Shown here piece by piece: positions 11,275 to 22,852 of a stretch of DNA of 34,793 nt. Under the pieces are notes generated by a model. The model ran no database searches. It was not told the DNA's origin and saw only the letters and a list, made by a program, of their open reading frames with translations. The first letter of the stretch is position 1. Every line of letters begins with the position of its first letter. The DNA is from Ectocarpus siliculosus (Eukaryota > Sar > Phaeophyceae > Ectocarpales > Ectocarpaceae), in NCBI GenBank assembly GCA_000310025.1, contig FN649727.1, positions 2,584,096 to 2,618,888 on the forward strand, written 5' to 3'. Position numbers and translations under genes: made by a program.

Positions 11275-14200
11275 ACCTGATGAGGTGACGCCTGACTGCA
11301 GGGAGACCCGCCTTTGCGACTACAGATGAGAATTTTTGCACGGCACAACAACCGCAAGAGGCGCGGGATATATTGGGGAGAGGGGAAGAGAGTGAAACGG
11401 GGATCACGGAGGACGAACAAAAATTTTGGAGATTACTTGTGTTCAAAACTATACGTTTGCTTTCCATGCTCTCTCGGTCGCCGGACGCAACCGCGCGCCC
11501 CGGGGAGTTTGACTCTAGCACGTGCAAGTTTCCACCGCGTTTATTGCGAAAAATACTGCCGGTCCCATTTCGCGACCCTCCTATCGGAGAATGGGGGCTA
11601 GCCCTCCGGTCCCTTAGGGTATTCCTATAGAGGACCTGTGGAGAGAGGGGGAGAGGTTGCCCGCCTTCGTCAGTACTAAAAAGAAGTGTGAAACGATCGA
11701 CTCGGCTTTATCCCCTCCTGGAGCAGTAGCCAGCAGGGGCAGCGGCGGCACCATTATCGTCCGTTACATAGTAGTGCACAGGAACCAGCAGCTGGTAACG
11801 AACCTCAACACAGGGCGAACTCCGAGTGTTGGTGGGGGTCTTCGCCATCGAAAACGAACGTCTACCCGCGGCACCCACGCTTTTGTACTGAATAACGCTT
11901 AAAAAGAGAGACCAATCCGGTGGTCAGCCGCAACGTTTGCCGCCACAAACTATCCTGGCACTTTTTTTTCCAGGCAGTGGTGCTGCATCGACAGCGGATA
12001 GTATATTTCGCCGGTGTGCGCATTCTTTCCGCAAAATATAGTCGCCAAATCGTTCATTTTTTTTTGCCCTGGTGGCAAGCTCCGACATCGAGGTGACACA
12101 TTCTCCAGAAGCTCGACCAGCAGAATCAGCAGTAGGAGTGGGCACAACTATCGAGATCGAAGAAGACACGCACACCTTTATGTTGCCGTTGTCGTCAGCA
12201 TCCAGCGGTGGCATCTCGATGCTTAGAAGGCAGATGTGGACACCTGCAACAATAGTTCTTCGCTGTACTCCCGCCTTGAATCAACGAGCTCCGCGAATCG
12301 ATATCTGTTGCAAGGTGTCCACACGTCCGGTCACTTTGTTGCACCATCTGGTGTGTAGCAATTGTCCATGTGGATATCATCTCAGTCGCTATCCGACAAA
12401 GCAACGTCCGTCAACATCCTCCACCAATGATAAGATAAGTCTGCCAGTGCACTAATTCACAAGCACGGCCGACAAAGGTTCGCCCTCTGTAGAAATTTTC
12501 ACTTCATACAGAGACGCTTGGGTCTGTAGACGACGTCAACTGAAGGATGGGAGTGCTTTTTAAATCGAGTGAAGCATGAAGGACATTCGGATCGAGTTGC
12601 ACGTCTCGTTTCCCACTCCAAAGCGGCAGGACATTCATTTGAAGACCAATCACGTCAAAGATCGCGACAGTTTGCACGAATTCGCTCCTTGCGGAGAAAA
12701 TGTTCCGCGTGAAGAAGGGTTTGTGGGGCACGTGGATTTTCAGACATTTTTCATGGGGAGGGGGCATAGTCGGGGGCAATGGGGAACTTGACAACCATGC
12801 AAAGCACATTGGTCGTTGCTCCCTATCTGAACCAATGGTGGTGATGGCCCTTCGCTCACCGACCTGGGGCGGGATCTTTCGCCCACACAGAAAAAGTAGA
12901 TGGAGTGGTGGTGGCGCATGCGCTCGACGTAGTACGTAGTTCAAGGCCCATTTGTTTATTGAACAGATGTGTGCGATGGTCGAGATTTCGGCGGTTGCTC
13001 AATTCTTAGCTTTCGGTCAGGACAGCAATTGCCAAAAACCACTGTACTTGACTCTTTTTCAGGACGGACGAGAATGAATAAACACGAGCACACGAATACA
13101 AAAATATACCGGTATGTGTTGTTCTTTGTTTAATTATTGTTTTTTGGGGGTTTGGTAGACAACCAGTGGAAGAACAAGTTTATCACCGGAGCAACAAGCA
13201 GGCGAGTTCGAGAAACAAGATACAACCAAACAAGTAGAGGACGCGGGTACGGATGGTTAACATACGAAGTTCACGACAATGTAGTAATGCTGACACAGAT
13301 CTTCGATGTCTCGATGTCTTCGGCAGCACGTACGGGCTCACATCTTCCCGCTCTTTTTGTCCTGCAACTTTTCAGAGGAGCTCTAATATGCATTCATTGC
13401 TGATGTGCGTGCACGAAAGTACAGCAGTTCGACGAAGTGTACTCAAGCGCTTCGTAGACATGTACATCCAGCTCACTCTCTTCCGTGCTTACCGAGCCAA
13501 GCTGCGCTACATAAACTGCACACGACAAAACGGACCTAATACGCACCCTCTTGTGGAGGAATAAGAGCCAGCTGCTGGATCGTGCAAGGGTTCAGTGGAG
13601 ATACCACAGCAGCAGCAGCGGCGGCGTGTCTACATATATTATTTCATAGTCGACAGAGGCCTGCGAAGCAACAAAGTAGCAATCTCATGCCGGTCAAAGG
13701 CGAGATGGTGTCACTGGGTTCGAGCGCGTACCACATGCACGCCTCGTGCGTTGGTGTGCGACTCTACTACAGAAGAACAACAACCGTCCGCAAAAGATAC
13801 GTACCACACGCGGCGTGTTCTTCCCCCGCACAGCAAGCACCTTTCACAAAACAACTTGCACACACGTATACCTGTGTTAAGTGGTCGAGTCTGTGCTCGG
13901 CGTGCTTGCTATTCGGCCGCACGGGCAGAAGTGTAGCTGCTCCCAGCCGATCCACCGGATGTACACCGAGAATACTGCACCGTACGTAGTAGACAAGAGG
14001 CGGGGGATTTATTAAGTAAGGAAAAATAATAAAAAAAATATATACCTACTTTCGCTGCTTTCGCATGTTCAACGACCACCAGTCAAGAGCAACCAGCCGG
14101 GGGCGGGCAAACGATTCCCCCCCCCCCCCCGCGTCCCTAGATTTTTTTTTTTTCTTAATATGACACAACGAAACCATCTCTATCATAGAAAAGAGTCTGA

Positions 14201-16105
14201 GACAGATTATGGGATTCTTTTTTCAAACACCCCGCTACCCGCTACCCACCTCCCCACACCCTACCCGACAGCAGTAATTTATTCAAACACACACATTTCG
14301 AAGAGATTCTCCGCTCCAGAGGGTCCGGGATAGATTAGCAATGAAGACATGGAGTTACCGTAGTTCCTGTCAATCTACGTTTCCCTGAGCAGGAAAGTAA
14401 TCTCCCCCCCGTGCGGTGCAACAGGCTCATCAACAAGATGTGTATGGGCATTTTTGTGAACCGGCGCCAGGACCGGTTCCCACAGAGACCCCCTTTAATT
14501 CTCATTTTTAATTCTCATTTTTGAGTTTCGCCCAGCCGATTGGTGACACGTGTCTCCTTCGAGAAGACGCCGTGAGTTTTCCCGTTTTGCTCCCTATTTT
14601 CCCCGCCGACATCCTTGCCACCCTCGAGCTCACAACTTTCGCTGGTCATCGAGCACCTGCTGAGATTGAGGTGAGATATTGTTGGAGCCTTTCGCCTGCT
14701 GCTGTAGGTGCTGTAGGTGCTGGTGGGAGAGAGAGCTGCATAGCAGGTAGCAGCAGTACAGCCATTGGGAGAGACCTACGGTGTAGGTTTCGACAAAGTG
14801 CCTTGGTGTGTGGAGTCACCTGTTTTGCATTGTAAGAAGGCTCTCTCTACAACTATCGTACCTCTCTCCAGCCCCGTAACTTGGTCTTCGTTCGTTCCAT
14901 TGTGGCTGTCGCCAACTTTCGCATGACCTACAATGTACACCCGAGTGTGAAACGGAAGTGCTGCTGACATTTCTCACCACTACATCGTCTACACCGCGTG
15001 ACAAACACAGATCAACAACCAACACACAATATATATGCCCTGTTGGATGTATCAGAGTGCGAGAGTCGGTTAGAGCATGTGTCAGCAGAAAAACTACAAC
15101 TGCTGCTGTTGTTGTTGTGCACGTACTGTCATGAACTGCGCTTCCTACTTCTATGTTGTTAAGATAGCGGCCACCCCTCTTGGCTGCATCATGCCGTGTA
15201 CATGTACATGCACTGGCCATGCCATGCGACCAGTAGCACGCAGCACACGCAAGACCTCCTTCGTTTCCAAATTATTTTGTGGTCCGTGTTGGAAGAACAA
15301 GACCGTGTTTTGTGCGCATCAACATTGTGTTGACAAGGGGGATGCTGTGATCCCTCCCTGCCCGACGCCCTTTACGATTTGGAGGACCCGATCCGCAGGG
15401 TATCCGTCGATTGACTTTTACCAGAATCGGTGCACCTTCGCGTAAAAAACGTGCACACAAGGAGTCGTGTCGTAGACGACGCCATATCCGGGGGTGTGGT
15501 CAGCGTTTTCCTTGTTGCAGCAGTATGCGTCACGTTGAGCACACCACCTCCCATCGCCGCTTTTCGCTCCCCTCTCGCAAGTCGCTGGATGTACGTCACC
15601 AATGTAATGTCATGCCTTCCCCCCTCTTCCACGTTCTCATTTCCTTTCTCCCTCCCCTCCCCTCCCCTCCCCCACCCCTTTTTTTCGTCCTCCTCCTCTG
15701 CCCTCTTGTCCGTTGCTTGACTCACCCCCCAACCAACGCAGATGATGTCGTGCTAAATAAATATTCCTCGCCGCAAACACCGTCCCTCAAGTCCAGCAAC
15801 ATTTCCATGACTACCACGAGCCGCAACCCCAGCAACCAAGCACCGACCTACGAGAATCCGCCAGGCTGATCCTGACCGACGAGCGAGAAAAACGACCGCC
15901 CTGTTCGCCACCAAAAGCCAATCGGAAATACCCAGCACGCCCTCAACGAAGAGTATCTTCGGAAGTTATCAAGAAGCCGAGAGCAGACAACAAGTCCGAC
16001 ATATCCACCGCTGCGTCAGCCACGACGAGCAGGATTGCTCCCGATTTTTTTCCGTTCCCAGCGGCCAGCACACCAAGGACGACAACGACGACGACCGCCG
16101 TCATC
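11275..16105. other. Long intergenic region between divergent NOX and bZIP genes
   Basis: This 4.8 kb stretch separates the minus-strand NOX start from the plus-strand bZIP start. Short ORFs occur on both strands, for example around 12504-12944 minus and 14521-14835 plus. None has a recognised domain, a consistent exon structure or strong third-position GC bias. It holds A/T-rich patches (13980-14050, 14130-14160), a poly-C run near 14120-14130 and a TAAATAAATA stretch near 15755. It should contain both promoters. I find no supportable gene. Confidence 0.5.
11366..11375 (-). promoter_or_regulatory. TATA-like element upstream of the NOX gene
   Basis: The minus strand reads AATATATC after a pyrimidine-rich run, about 95 bases upstream of the ATG at 11274. 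An in-frame TAG lies between this element and the ATG. That supports 11274 as the start and a short 5' leader, although an acceptor-like CAG just upstream of the ATG leaves room for an upstream exon. Confidence 0.3.
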
Positions 16106-16867
16106 ATGGCCACCACCATGGACGCCCTGGACGAGGTGCACTTCGTCAACCCCGACGCCGTCCGGGCGCGCTCCCGCCGCCGCGTCAAGCTCACCGCCGC
16201 CCGCGCCCGGCTGGCCGCCCTGGCAGCTAGCGGGGGCGGCGCGTCTTCCCTGGGGGAGGAAGGCGCCGGCCCCGGCGTGAGCGAGAAGGAGGTGCGCAAG
16301 CAGCAGAGGATGCTGAGGAACCGGGAGTCGGCCGCCCTGTCGAGGAAGCGGAAGAGCGACCGCATCGGCGAGCTGGAGATCCAGGTGGAGGCCCTCCAGG
16401 AGGAGAACCGCCGCCTCCGCCAGCGAATCGACCGCAAAGAGGACGACGGCCGCGACGCGGGCAACGGCAACGGCAACGGCCGCGTCTTCAACGCGGGCGA
16501 GATGACCGCCTCGTGCTCCCCGCCGGCTGCGGCCGCGGGCAACGGCTGCGTCATCAACACCGCCGCGTCGCCCCCCCCGCCGGCGACCGCGGCCTGGGCT
16601 CCCACCGACCTCGCCGCAAGGGCCGCACTGGCTGCCACTTCTTCCATCATCCTCCCTTCTGCGTCTACGACCACCATCATCCCCACCACGCCGCCCGCCA
16701 CCAACAGGGACCTCGCCGCTGGGATCAAGGTTTTCCGCGGGGGGCCTGGCGTACCCGTCGCCGCCGCCTCCACCTGTTCGGCCACTGCGTCTTCTGCTTC
16801 TTCTTCCTTCCCGGCTTCTGCCAACGCTTGCTTTAATATGATCTCGCGACCCGCAGTGTTTGCGTAA
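16106..16867 (+). CDS. bZIP transcription factor
   Basis: Predicted nuclear DNA-binding protein of 253 residues on one open exon. The basic region is centred on RNRESAALSRKRK: N72 and R80 give the N-x7-R signature, and a leucine follows exactly ten residues later (L90). The zipper continues with L97 and L104, so it is short at about three heptads. Basic patches at 20-37 and 64-83 can serve as nuclear signals. The C-terminal half is low-complexity Ala/Pro/Thr/Ser. The ATG at 16106 has GCC after it and a second ATG four codons on. The same frame is open upstream to about 15769 without an ATG, so an upstream exon or longer N-terminus is possible. The DNA target is unknown. The ORF closes at TAA 16867, just before a damaged assembly region, so the 3' structure may be incomplete. 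Confidence 0.88.
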   Translation: MATTMDALDEVHFVNPDAVRARSRRRVKLTAARARLAALAASGGGASSLGEEGAGPGVSEKEVRKQQRMLRNRESAALSRKRKSDRIGELEIQVEALQEENRRLRQRIDRKEDDGRDAGNGNGNGRVFNAGEMTASCSPPAAAAGNGCVINTAASPPPPATAAWAPTDLAARAALAATSSIILPSASTTTIIPTTPPATNRDLAAGIKVFRGGPGVPVAAASTCSATASSASSSFPASANACFNMISRPAVFA

Positions 16868-16997
16868 CACTTTTAATCGGGCCGGTTTTTGCGTCGTTTG
16901 TCCTCTCGAGTCTCGTGCCCTCTCTCTGACCCTTCCCACCCTTGCCCCCTTTTCCTTGCCCTGTTACCCGTCACGGTGATGGGGCGCGGAGGAGGTG

Positions 16998-17349
16998 GGG
17001 GGGGGGGGGGGGGGAAGGTCTAAACGGGGCATGGGGTTTTTCCCCCCGGGGGCCATTTTTTTGGACCCGGGCCCAAACCCGTTTTTCCCCCGGGGAAAAA
17101 ACAACCGCCATGGGGCCGCCGCCGCCGCCACAAAAAAAAAAAAAAAAGACACAAAAGTGCCCAAAACAGCAGCCCCCAACAACCACGATGGGGACGGCGA
17201 CCTCCACCGCGTTCGGGGCCCTGTCCCGGGGGGAGGGGGATTTTTTTACGGACGCCGGGGGGGGGGCCTCCCCCTCCGCATCCTTTTCCCCCGGGTCCCA
17301 AAGCGAAAAAGGGGAACCCCGGGAAAAAATTCATTTTCTGTTTCCCGAG
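16998..17349. other. Low-quality near-copy of 17593-17925 (probable assembly artefact)
   Basis: After a poly-G run, bases 17017-17349 align with 17593-17925 at a constant offset of 576 with no net indel. The differences are mostly replacement by a neighbouring base: CAG repeats become CCG and A runs, and mixed CT becomes C runs. This looks like base-calling decay at the end of a Sanger read rather than evolution. It runs directly into the gap. Do not annotate genes here. Confidence 0.85.
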
Positions 17350-17449
17350 NNNNNNNNNNNNNNNNNNNNNNNNNNNNNNNNNNNNNNNNNNNNNNNNNNN
17401 NNNNNNNNNNNNNNNNNNNNNNNNNNNNNNNNNNNNNNNNNNNNNNNNN
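17350..17449. other. Assembly gap of 100 N
   Basis: A run of exactly 100 N, the conventional placeholder for a gap of unknown size. The left flank duplicates sequence found to the right, so the true gap may be zero or negative. Confidence 1.
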
Positions 17450-17583
17450 GCGCCACATAGTGCTTCGCCTTACCTTTTGAGCGCTGGTGTGTTTCCATGA
17501 AATAGCACGTCCGCGCGAGAAAAAACCGTGAAGCACACAACAGTGTGCTCTGATTAGGTACAATAAACACAGTCGGCACGCGG

Positions 17584-18090
17584 GTGCGGGAGGGTCTGAG
17601 CGGGGCATGGGGTTTTTCCTCGAGGGGGCAGTTTTATCGGCACCGGCCCGAACCCAGTCTTCCCGCAGCGGAGACAACAACAGCAATGCAGCAGCAGCAG
17701 CAGCAACAGAAACAAGAAGAACAGACACAACAGTGCCAAGACCAGCAGCCCACAGCAGCAGCGATGGCGACGGCGACGTCGACGGCGTCAGGGGCCGTGT
17801 CCGGGGGCGAGGTGGATGTTTCGACGGACGCGGAGGTGGGGTCATCGTCATCGTCATCGTTCTCCTCGTGCTCCGACAGCGACGACGGCGACGCCGGCGA
17901 CGACATCGACTTCCTGTTCGCCGAGCTCATGGCCGAGGACATCCCGGAGGCGGTGGCGGCGGCGGCGGCGGCGGCGGTAGAAGCCACCACCACCGCTGAC
18001 CAGGAGCTCCTCCTGTACCTGGGCGGCGGGGACGGCGGGCACGCTCCCGTGTCGGCGGTGACCGACATGGGCTGCGTACGCGCGATTTGA
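17584..18090 (+). CDS. Gln/Ser-rich acidic ORF resembling an activation domain
   Basis: Open frame of 168 codons ending in TGA at 18090; the real start is unclear (ATG at 17584 or 17686, or an upstream exon hidden by the gap). From the second Met the composition is striking: a glutamine tract, then an Ala/Thr segment, a run of six Ser, and an acidic-hydrophobic stretch (DDIDFLFAELMAEDIPEA), followed by an Ala tract and a Gly/Asp end. The hydrophobic residues inside the acidic stretch are typical of eukaryotic transactivation domains. No DNA-binding domain is visible. It lies 717 bases after the bZIP stop on the same strand, so it may be a separate gene, or a bZIP-gene exon if the bZIP stop is bypassed by splicing. 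Third positions are GC-rich, as expected for coding sequence here. Confidence 0.5.
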   Translation: MREGLSGAWGFSSRGQFYRHRPEPSLPAAETTTAMQQQQQQQKQEEQTQQCQDQQPTAAAMATATSTASGAVSGGEVDVSTDAEVGSSSSSSFSSCSDSDDGDAGDDIDFLFAELMAEDIPEAVAAAAAAAVEATTTADQELLLYLGGGDGGHAPVSAVTDMGCVRAI

Positions 18091-21000
18091 TATCAGTGAA
18101 CCTGCCTGAATCCCGTCAACCCCCCCCCCTCCCCCCCCCCCCCACCCTAGAGATTTGTGTTAAGTTAAGGTAGGAAAACAAAGCTGTGACGCGAGATGCG
18201 GAGGAAAGGGGTGCCCTCGGTAGTGTTAAGTTTTGTCAGTGGTGTGGGATTTGTATATTTTTTTAGCTTATTTTACCGCGACGGCGAGTGGCGTGATTAC
18301 GCGGTTTAATTACAGGGGGGGGGGCGGGCGGGGCACCCATGTTCGCAGTCTACCATTAGCCGAATTGATAGTGCAGCAGTGCCGAACTCTCGTCGCGTTG
18401 TTTCGGTTGGTAGTGTAGTCTAGACCGGGCGGACCGATTTCGTACACTCAATCGGCTGCTGCTGTGCTTGAGCTTTCTGGTCTGGGAACGTGGATACCGT
18501 AGCCAACCGTACAACCAGTTGTCGTGCGAACGTGGTATTGTTTGTGTATAGCAGTCGCCGATGGGTGTGACACGGTGGGTGGTTGTTTCTTGTCTGTACT
18601 GGTTTGCACTCTATAGACTCATGCATGTAGGGTACGAAAAAGTTGTGCGTTCGGGCGGGTGACGCCGAGTGTGAACAGTGTCTCTTTTCTTTTTTACGTG
18701 TGAAACTTGAAATGATGAAGAGACACAGGCATATGCATACGTTCGTGCAACTAACATAGATGCCTAAAATCCATGCAGCCGTAAGTGGTAAGGGGGGGTA
18801 TCTGTCTTTGTAAATGGATCAAACTTTCTTGGGTCATTTGCACCATGTATGGAAGTGCTTCCGTCGTCATATTACGTCGACGGTGGCGCTTGGTCTCTTG
18901 TATGTTTATGTACGAGAGACGAGAGTTTTGAAAGAAAAAATAGGGGGAACTTTGCTATTTGTTGGGGTAGCGGCAGCGAGTCAGGGACTATTTTGCCGTT
19001 GCTCGCTGGTAGCGGCGTTGAGGGGTTGTTGTGTTTATCTTTCCTTTCCTTTGGGAAGATGGTGGATCTCGAGAGCGTCTCTCTTCCCGAATATTCCCTC
19101 CTGTACGGAGAGGAGTAGACGGGTGGATACGTTGCCTATATTGTGCGATTTTGAGTGTGGGAGAGGCAGAGAGGAAGGGCGACAGAGCTTGCAACCTTGT
19201 GCAAGGAGAAACGAAGATGAAAAGGATAAAAAACGAAAAAACATGAATGACCAATCACTGCTGTTGGTTTTTTCCATGCTGTTGGCTCTCTTCATTCGTG
19301 GGCAAAACTGCTGTGTTTGGAAGCAACAAGCAAGCAACCGCGGAGAATCCCGGTTGACGAGTCTCTCGTGCAGCTGGCTGACTCTTAAGCTGCTGCCGTC
19401 ACGTCCAATTGTAATTAATTGCTGTATGCATTTGACGTGACGTGTTATACATTACATACATGTGCTTCAGCTGGGTGTTCTTCCGCCCATGCCGTCGCTC
19501 GCTCGTTCGTTCGTAGCAAAGCGCTGTGTCATTCATGAAAGACACAGAAAAGAGTCGCTGCCCTTGCATCTAAGCGCAGCCAGTCAGTCGTAGCGATAGC
19601 ATGCATTGCTTCACGCCCAACCAGAGTGAGCAATGTTTCGTTGCACACAACGTTCTCGCCGTGCAGTTTGCCGCGGCAATGTTTTCGTGTCAACACGCGC
19701 TCACTTCCGGCGCTGGTTCAACCCTTCGCCGCAAGAGCTGCTGCCGTTTCGTCGTGGTTTATTTACCCCCTCTTTTTCCATTAAACGTCCATGAAGAAAA
19801 AACGAACATCTCTCACTTCTTGAAAGTACCTCCACAAAGCTATGTATATTTTATGTATTGTTACGACGGCGGAGAAAAACAACGTCGCCCCCAAGAGGAC
19901 TGCCTAGTACACCCCGACATAACCCACTACAGCACCAACACTGTGATCGATCTCGGCAACACTTCCGTGTTCTATGCATCTATTTGTTGATTGCCTAGAC
20001 CGTCACCGCTACTACCAGCTCACTTTTTCAATCGACGCCTCGAAAGAGAAGAAAACAACAATGACAAACAACGCGGCGTTGGCATGAGTGCACCATATTT
20101 CTATGCAGAGCGAGCGGTGATTGCACGACAACGGAAGGGAAGAACCATACAAAACTGTTTGCGATGACACGCACGTACTGCATGCTACAAGAGCATCAAG
20201 CACGAAAAGAACTACAAAAAGAGCAGTATGTACGAACGATGACGCACAACACATACGGCGGCAACCTAGATAGCATTTGCAACCAAGGCACGCTGCAGCC
20301 AGACATATTACACGCAGCTCTGGAAGAGCAGGCATACATCTCTTTTAATACTCACTGCGTCTTGCGATACGCTAGCCCCTCCCACAGCCCCCCTCACTTA
20401 CCCACTCAATACGACAAAACACCGAAAAAAGCACGACTACAAGTAACACATAAAAAGTGAAAAACGTGTAAATGGTACACAAAAATTCTCAAAAAGTATA
20501 TGTAGAGCTGCAGAGCACCGAATGATTTTGTTTTGTTTTGTCTGCAGCCCCCAGCTCCCCTGTGCCGGACGAACTTCCCCACATCAAGTGTTGTCAGCTG
20601 TCATCGCTTCACACGAGCGGCTTACGCAATACGACAAAACACCGAAAAAAGCACGACTACAAGTACACATAAAAAAACTGAAAAAACGTGAAAACGTTTG
20701 GAAGAACGGTACACAAAAATTCTCAAAAAGTACATGTAGAGCTGCAGAGCACCGACTATTTTTGTTTTGTTTTGTCTGCATCCCCTAGCTCCGCTGTGCC
20801 GGATGAACTTCCCCACATCAAGTGTTGTCAGCTGTCATCGTGCTTCACACGAGCGGCTTACCTACAAAAAATCTCACCGTCGTCCACCAACCCCCCAAAC
20901 CCCGCCGGAGCACTATCGTACTCCCTTTCCCTTTCACATTGCCACACAGCACCGCTCTCAACGAACAATCCAGGGCGACACTCCCTTTCACTTCTAAACG

Positions 21001-21877
21001 TGCCCGCGGATCACCAGCTCTAACCACTCGAGAGGCGGTGCCGACACACAAAAATCCGCAAGGTATCGCATGGACAAACAAGACAGCGAAACGTGCAAAA
21101 AAACAAAAAACGGACACTTGTAAACTGTGAGCCCATAATGACGAAACCAAGCATCATCACGCACGAGTGCTAAACGCACTGCAATGAAAAAACAAAGACG
21201 AACACCAACACGTCAACACCAAACACGTGGTAGTGGCTTCGCGGTGTTCCGTCTACAACGACGGGTACGGTATACCGGCGGGGTACCACACTGAATCAAA
21301 TCAAAGCCTCTACACGACAAAAAGTCGCAAGTCGAGCCAGGGACATGTTGCGCATACATGCATGCGCGCTGCCAGACGACAACAATCTTTCGTTCGCACA
21401 GAACCGAGAGGCGGTAGCCTCCTTCGCCATCCTTCCCGTCACCAAAGTCCGACTCAAACGTCAGTCAACTGGGTACAGGAAGTATTGTAGGGAAGGATGG
21501 CACGGCACGACAAGATGCCCGGAGAAAGGGGAGGGGGGGTCCAAAACCGGCATGCATCAGAGGGCTCCCCACTTCTACCTACACACACGAACATTTTGCC
21601 ACATTTTTTTCCCTCGCCCACAGCCATCTATCTCGCTCTCTCCACCGCCGATCAAAGACCAAAACAGACAACAAAACCGGCTACTCCTGCAAGTTGGTAA
21701 CAATAATCGCACCATAGCACGACACGGCAGAGGAGAGGGGAGTGAACAACAAGCGCGCACACAAGTCTAGTTTTTTCGACACGCGTTTTGAGGTGCCGCC
21801 AACTGTTACATCTCTCCGTCTTCACCTGCCGCACAGAGAACTAGCCATACCTCCTTCTTCTATCAGCAATAATTCTT
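18091..21877. other. Convergent intergenic region between the acidic ORF and the kinase gene
   Basis: It begins with two poly-C tracts (18121-18144) and a GT-rich section that may be 3' UTR. A 208-codon plus-strand ORF (18814-19440) has no recognisable domain and lacks the codon bias of the real exons. The region also holds a tandem duplication (20405-20861). It lies between genes on opposite strands, so 3' UTRs of both are expected here. I see no supportable gene. Confidence 0.45.
20405..20861. repeat. Tandem duplication of a roughly 220-235 bp unit
   Basis: Unit 1 (about 20405-20625) and unit 2 (about 20626-20861) are direct copies. Both start with CAATACGACAAAACACCG and end with CACGAGCGGCTTAC. 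They differ by scattered substitutions and small insertions, the second copy being about 15 bases longer, so the duplication is not brand new. No coding frame is conserved between the copies. Confidence 0.93.
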
Positions 21878-22787
21878 CTACAGCTGCTGCAGCCACGAGT
21901 TCTGCAGCACCTCCCGGGCGGACGGCCTGTCCTCGGGGTTTCTAGAGAGCATCCGGCGGATGAGGGTCGCCGCCTTCGGCTCCACCCCGTCCCAGTCCGG
22001 CTCCGAGTGCAGGATGCTCTCGGTGATCTCCTCGTCGTCGGCCTCGCTGGTGGGGTCGAACGGGTGGTGCCCGACGACCAACACGTACGCGATCACCCCC
22101 AGCGACCACATGTCCGCCTTCTGGTCCACCTCCGCGCTGTTCTCCACGACCTCCGGCGCACTGTACGCGATCGTGTACTCCTTCATCCTCTTGTGGCCTC
22201 TGCCGCCCCTCAAGCGAAAGCTAGACCCGAAATCCGCCAGCAGCACCTTCCCGACACTCCCCCCCGCCTCTCCCGCCCCTTGTTCTTTTTGCGCTACCGC
22301 TGCCTCTTCCGATATTTGGTTATCCCCAGCGCGACGACTGTCATCTCCTGAGCCGGTTGCTGCCGCCGTCAAGAGCATGTTCTCCGGCTTGACGTCGCCG
22401 TGGACGATGGAATGCTCGTGGAGGAAGGCGATCGCCTCGGCCGTGTCTCGGAGGAGAGATCGGACATCGCCGTCGTCGAGGGCAAGCCCTTCGGTCGTAA
22501 GGCGGTCAAACAGCTCTCCCCCCTCGGCCAGCTCCATCACCAGGTACCAGCAGTCCTCGTCCGCGTATACCCCCTGTCGTGCGTGGCGTTTCGACAGGAG
22601 GGTCGTTTGTCTTGTTGTTGTTGCGTTCGAGGGTGACGTTTTTGCGTGTGGTGTTGCACGCTCCGTGCGATTGATTCGAACGTCTCTCGGGGGGGGAAAT
22701 AACTCACAAGCTTTACCACCTACACAAGTACGGGAGAGCTGGCATTGATATTCCAGTGAGGTCCAATTGTACCGGTATCGGTAGTTC

Positions 22788-22852
<65 letters not shown>

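Noticed and set aside
12177-12202. EF-hand-like loop on the minus strand (LDADDNGNIK), upstream of NOX, suggesting a calcium-regulated N-terminus.
   Set aside because: The twelfth position is Val rather than Glu, there is no paired loop, and the TATA-like element and stop codon between it and the NOX ATG argue against joining.
15943-16939. Two long minus-strand ORFs (about 293 and 307 codons) opposite the bZIP gene.
   Set aside because: They are shadows of a GC-rich coding exon: Arg/Gly/Ala low complexity, no motif, and the bZIP signature is unambiguous on the plus strand.
18814-19440. A 208-codon plus-strand ORF.
   Set aside because: No domain, no exon-like third-position GC bias and no splice or promoter context. 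It is long enough to note but could be chance or 3' UTR.
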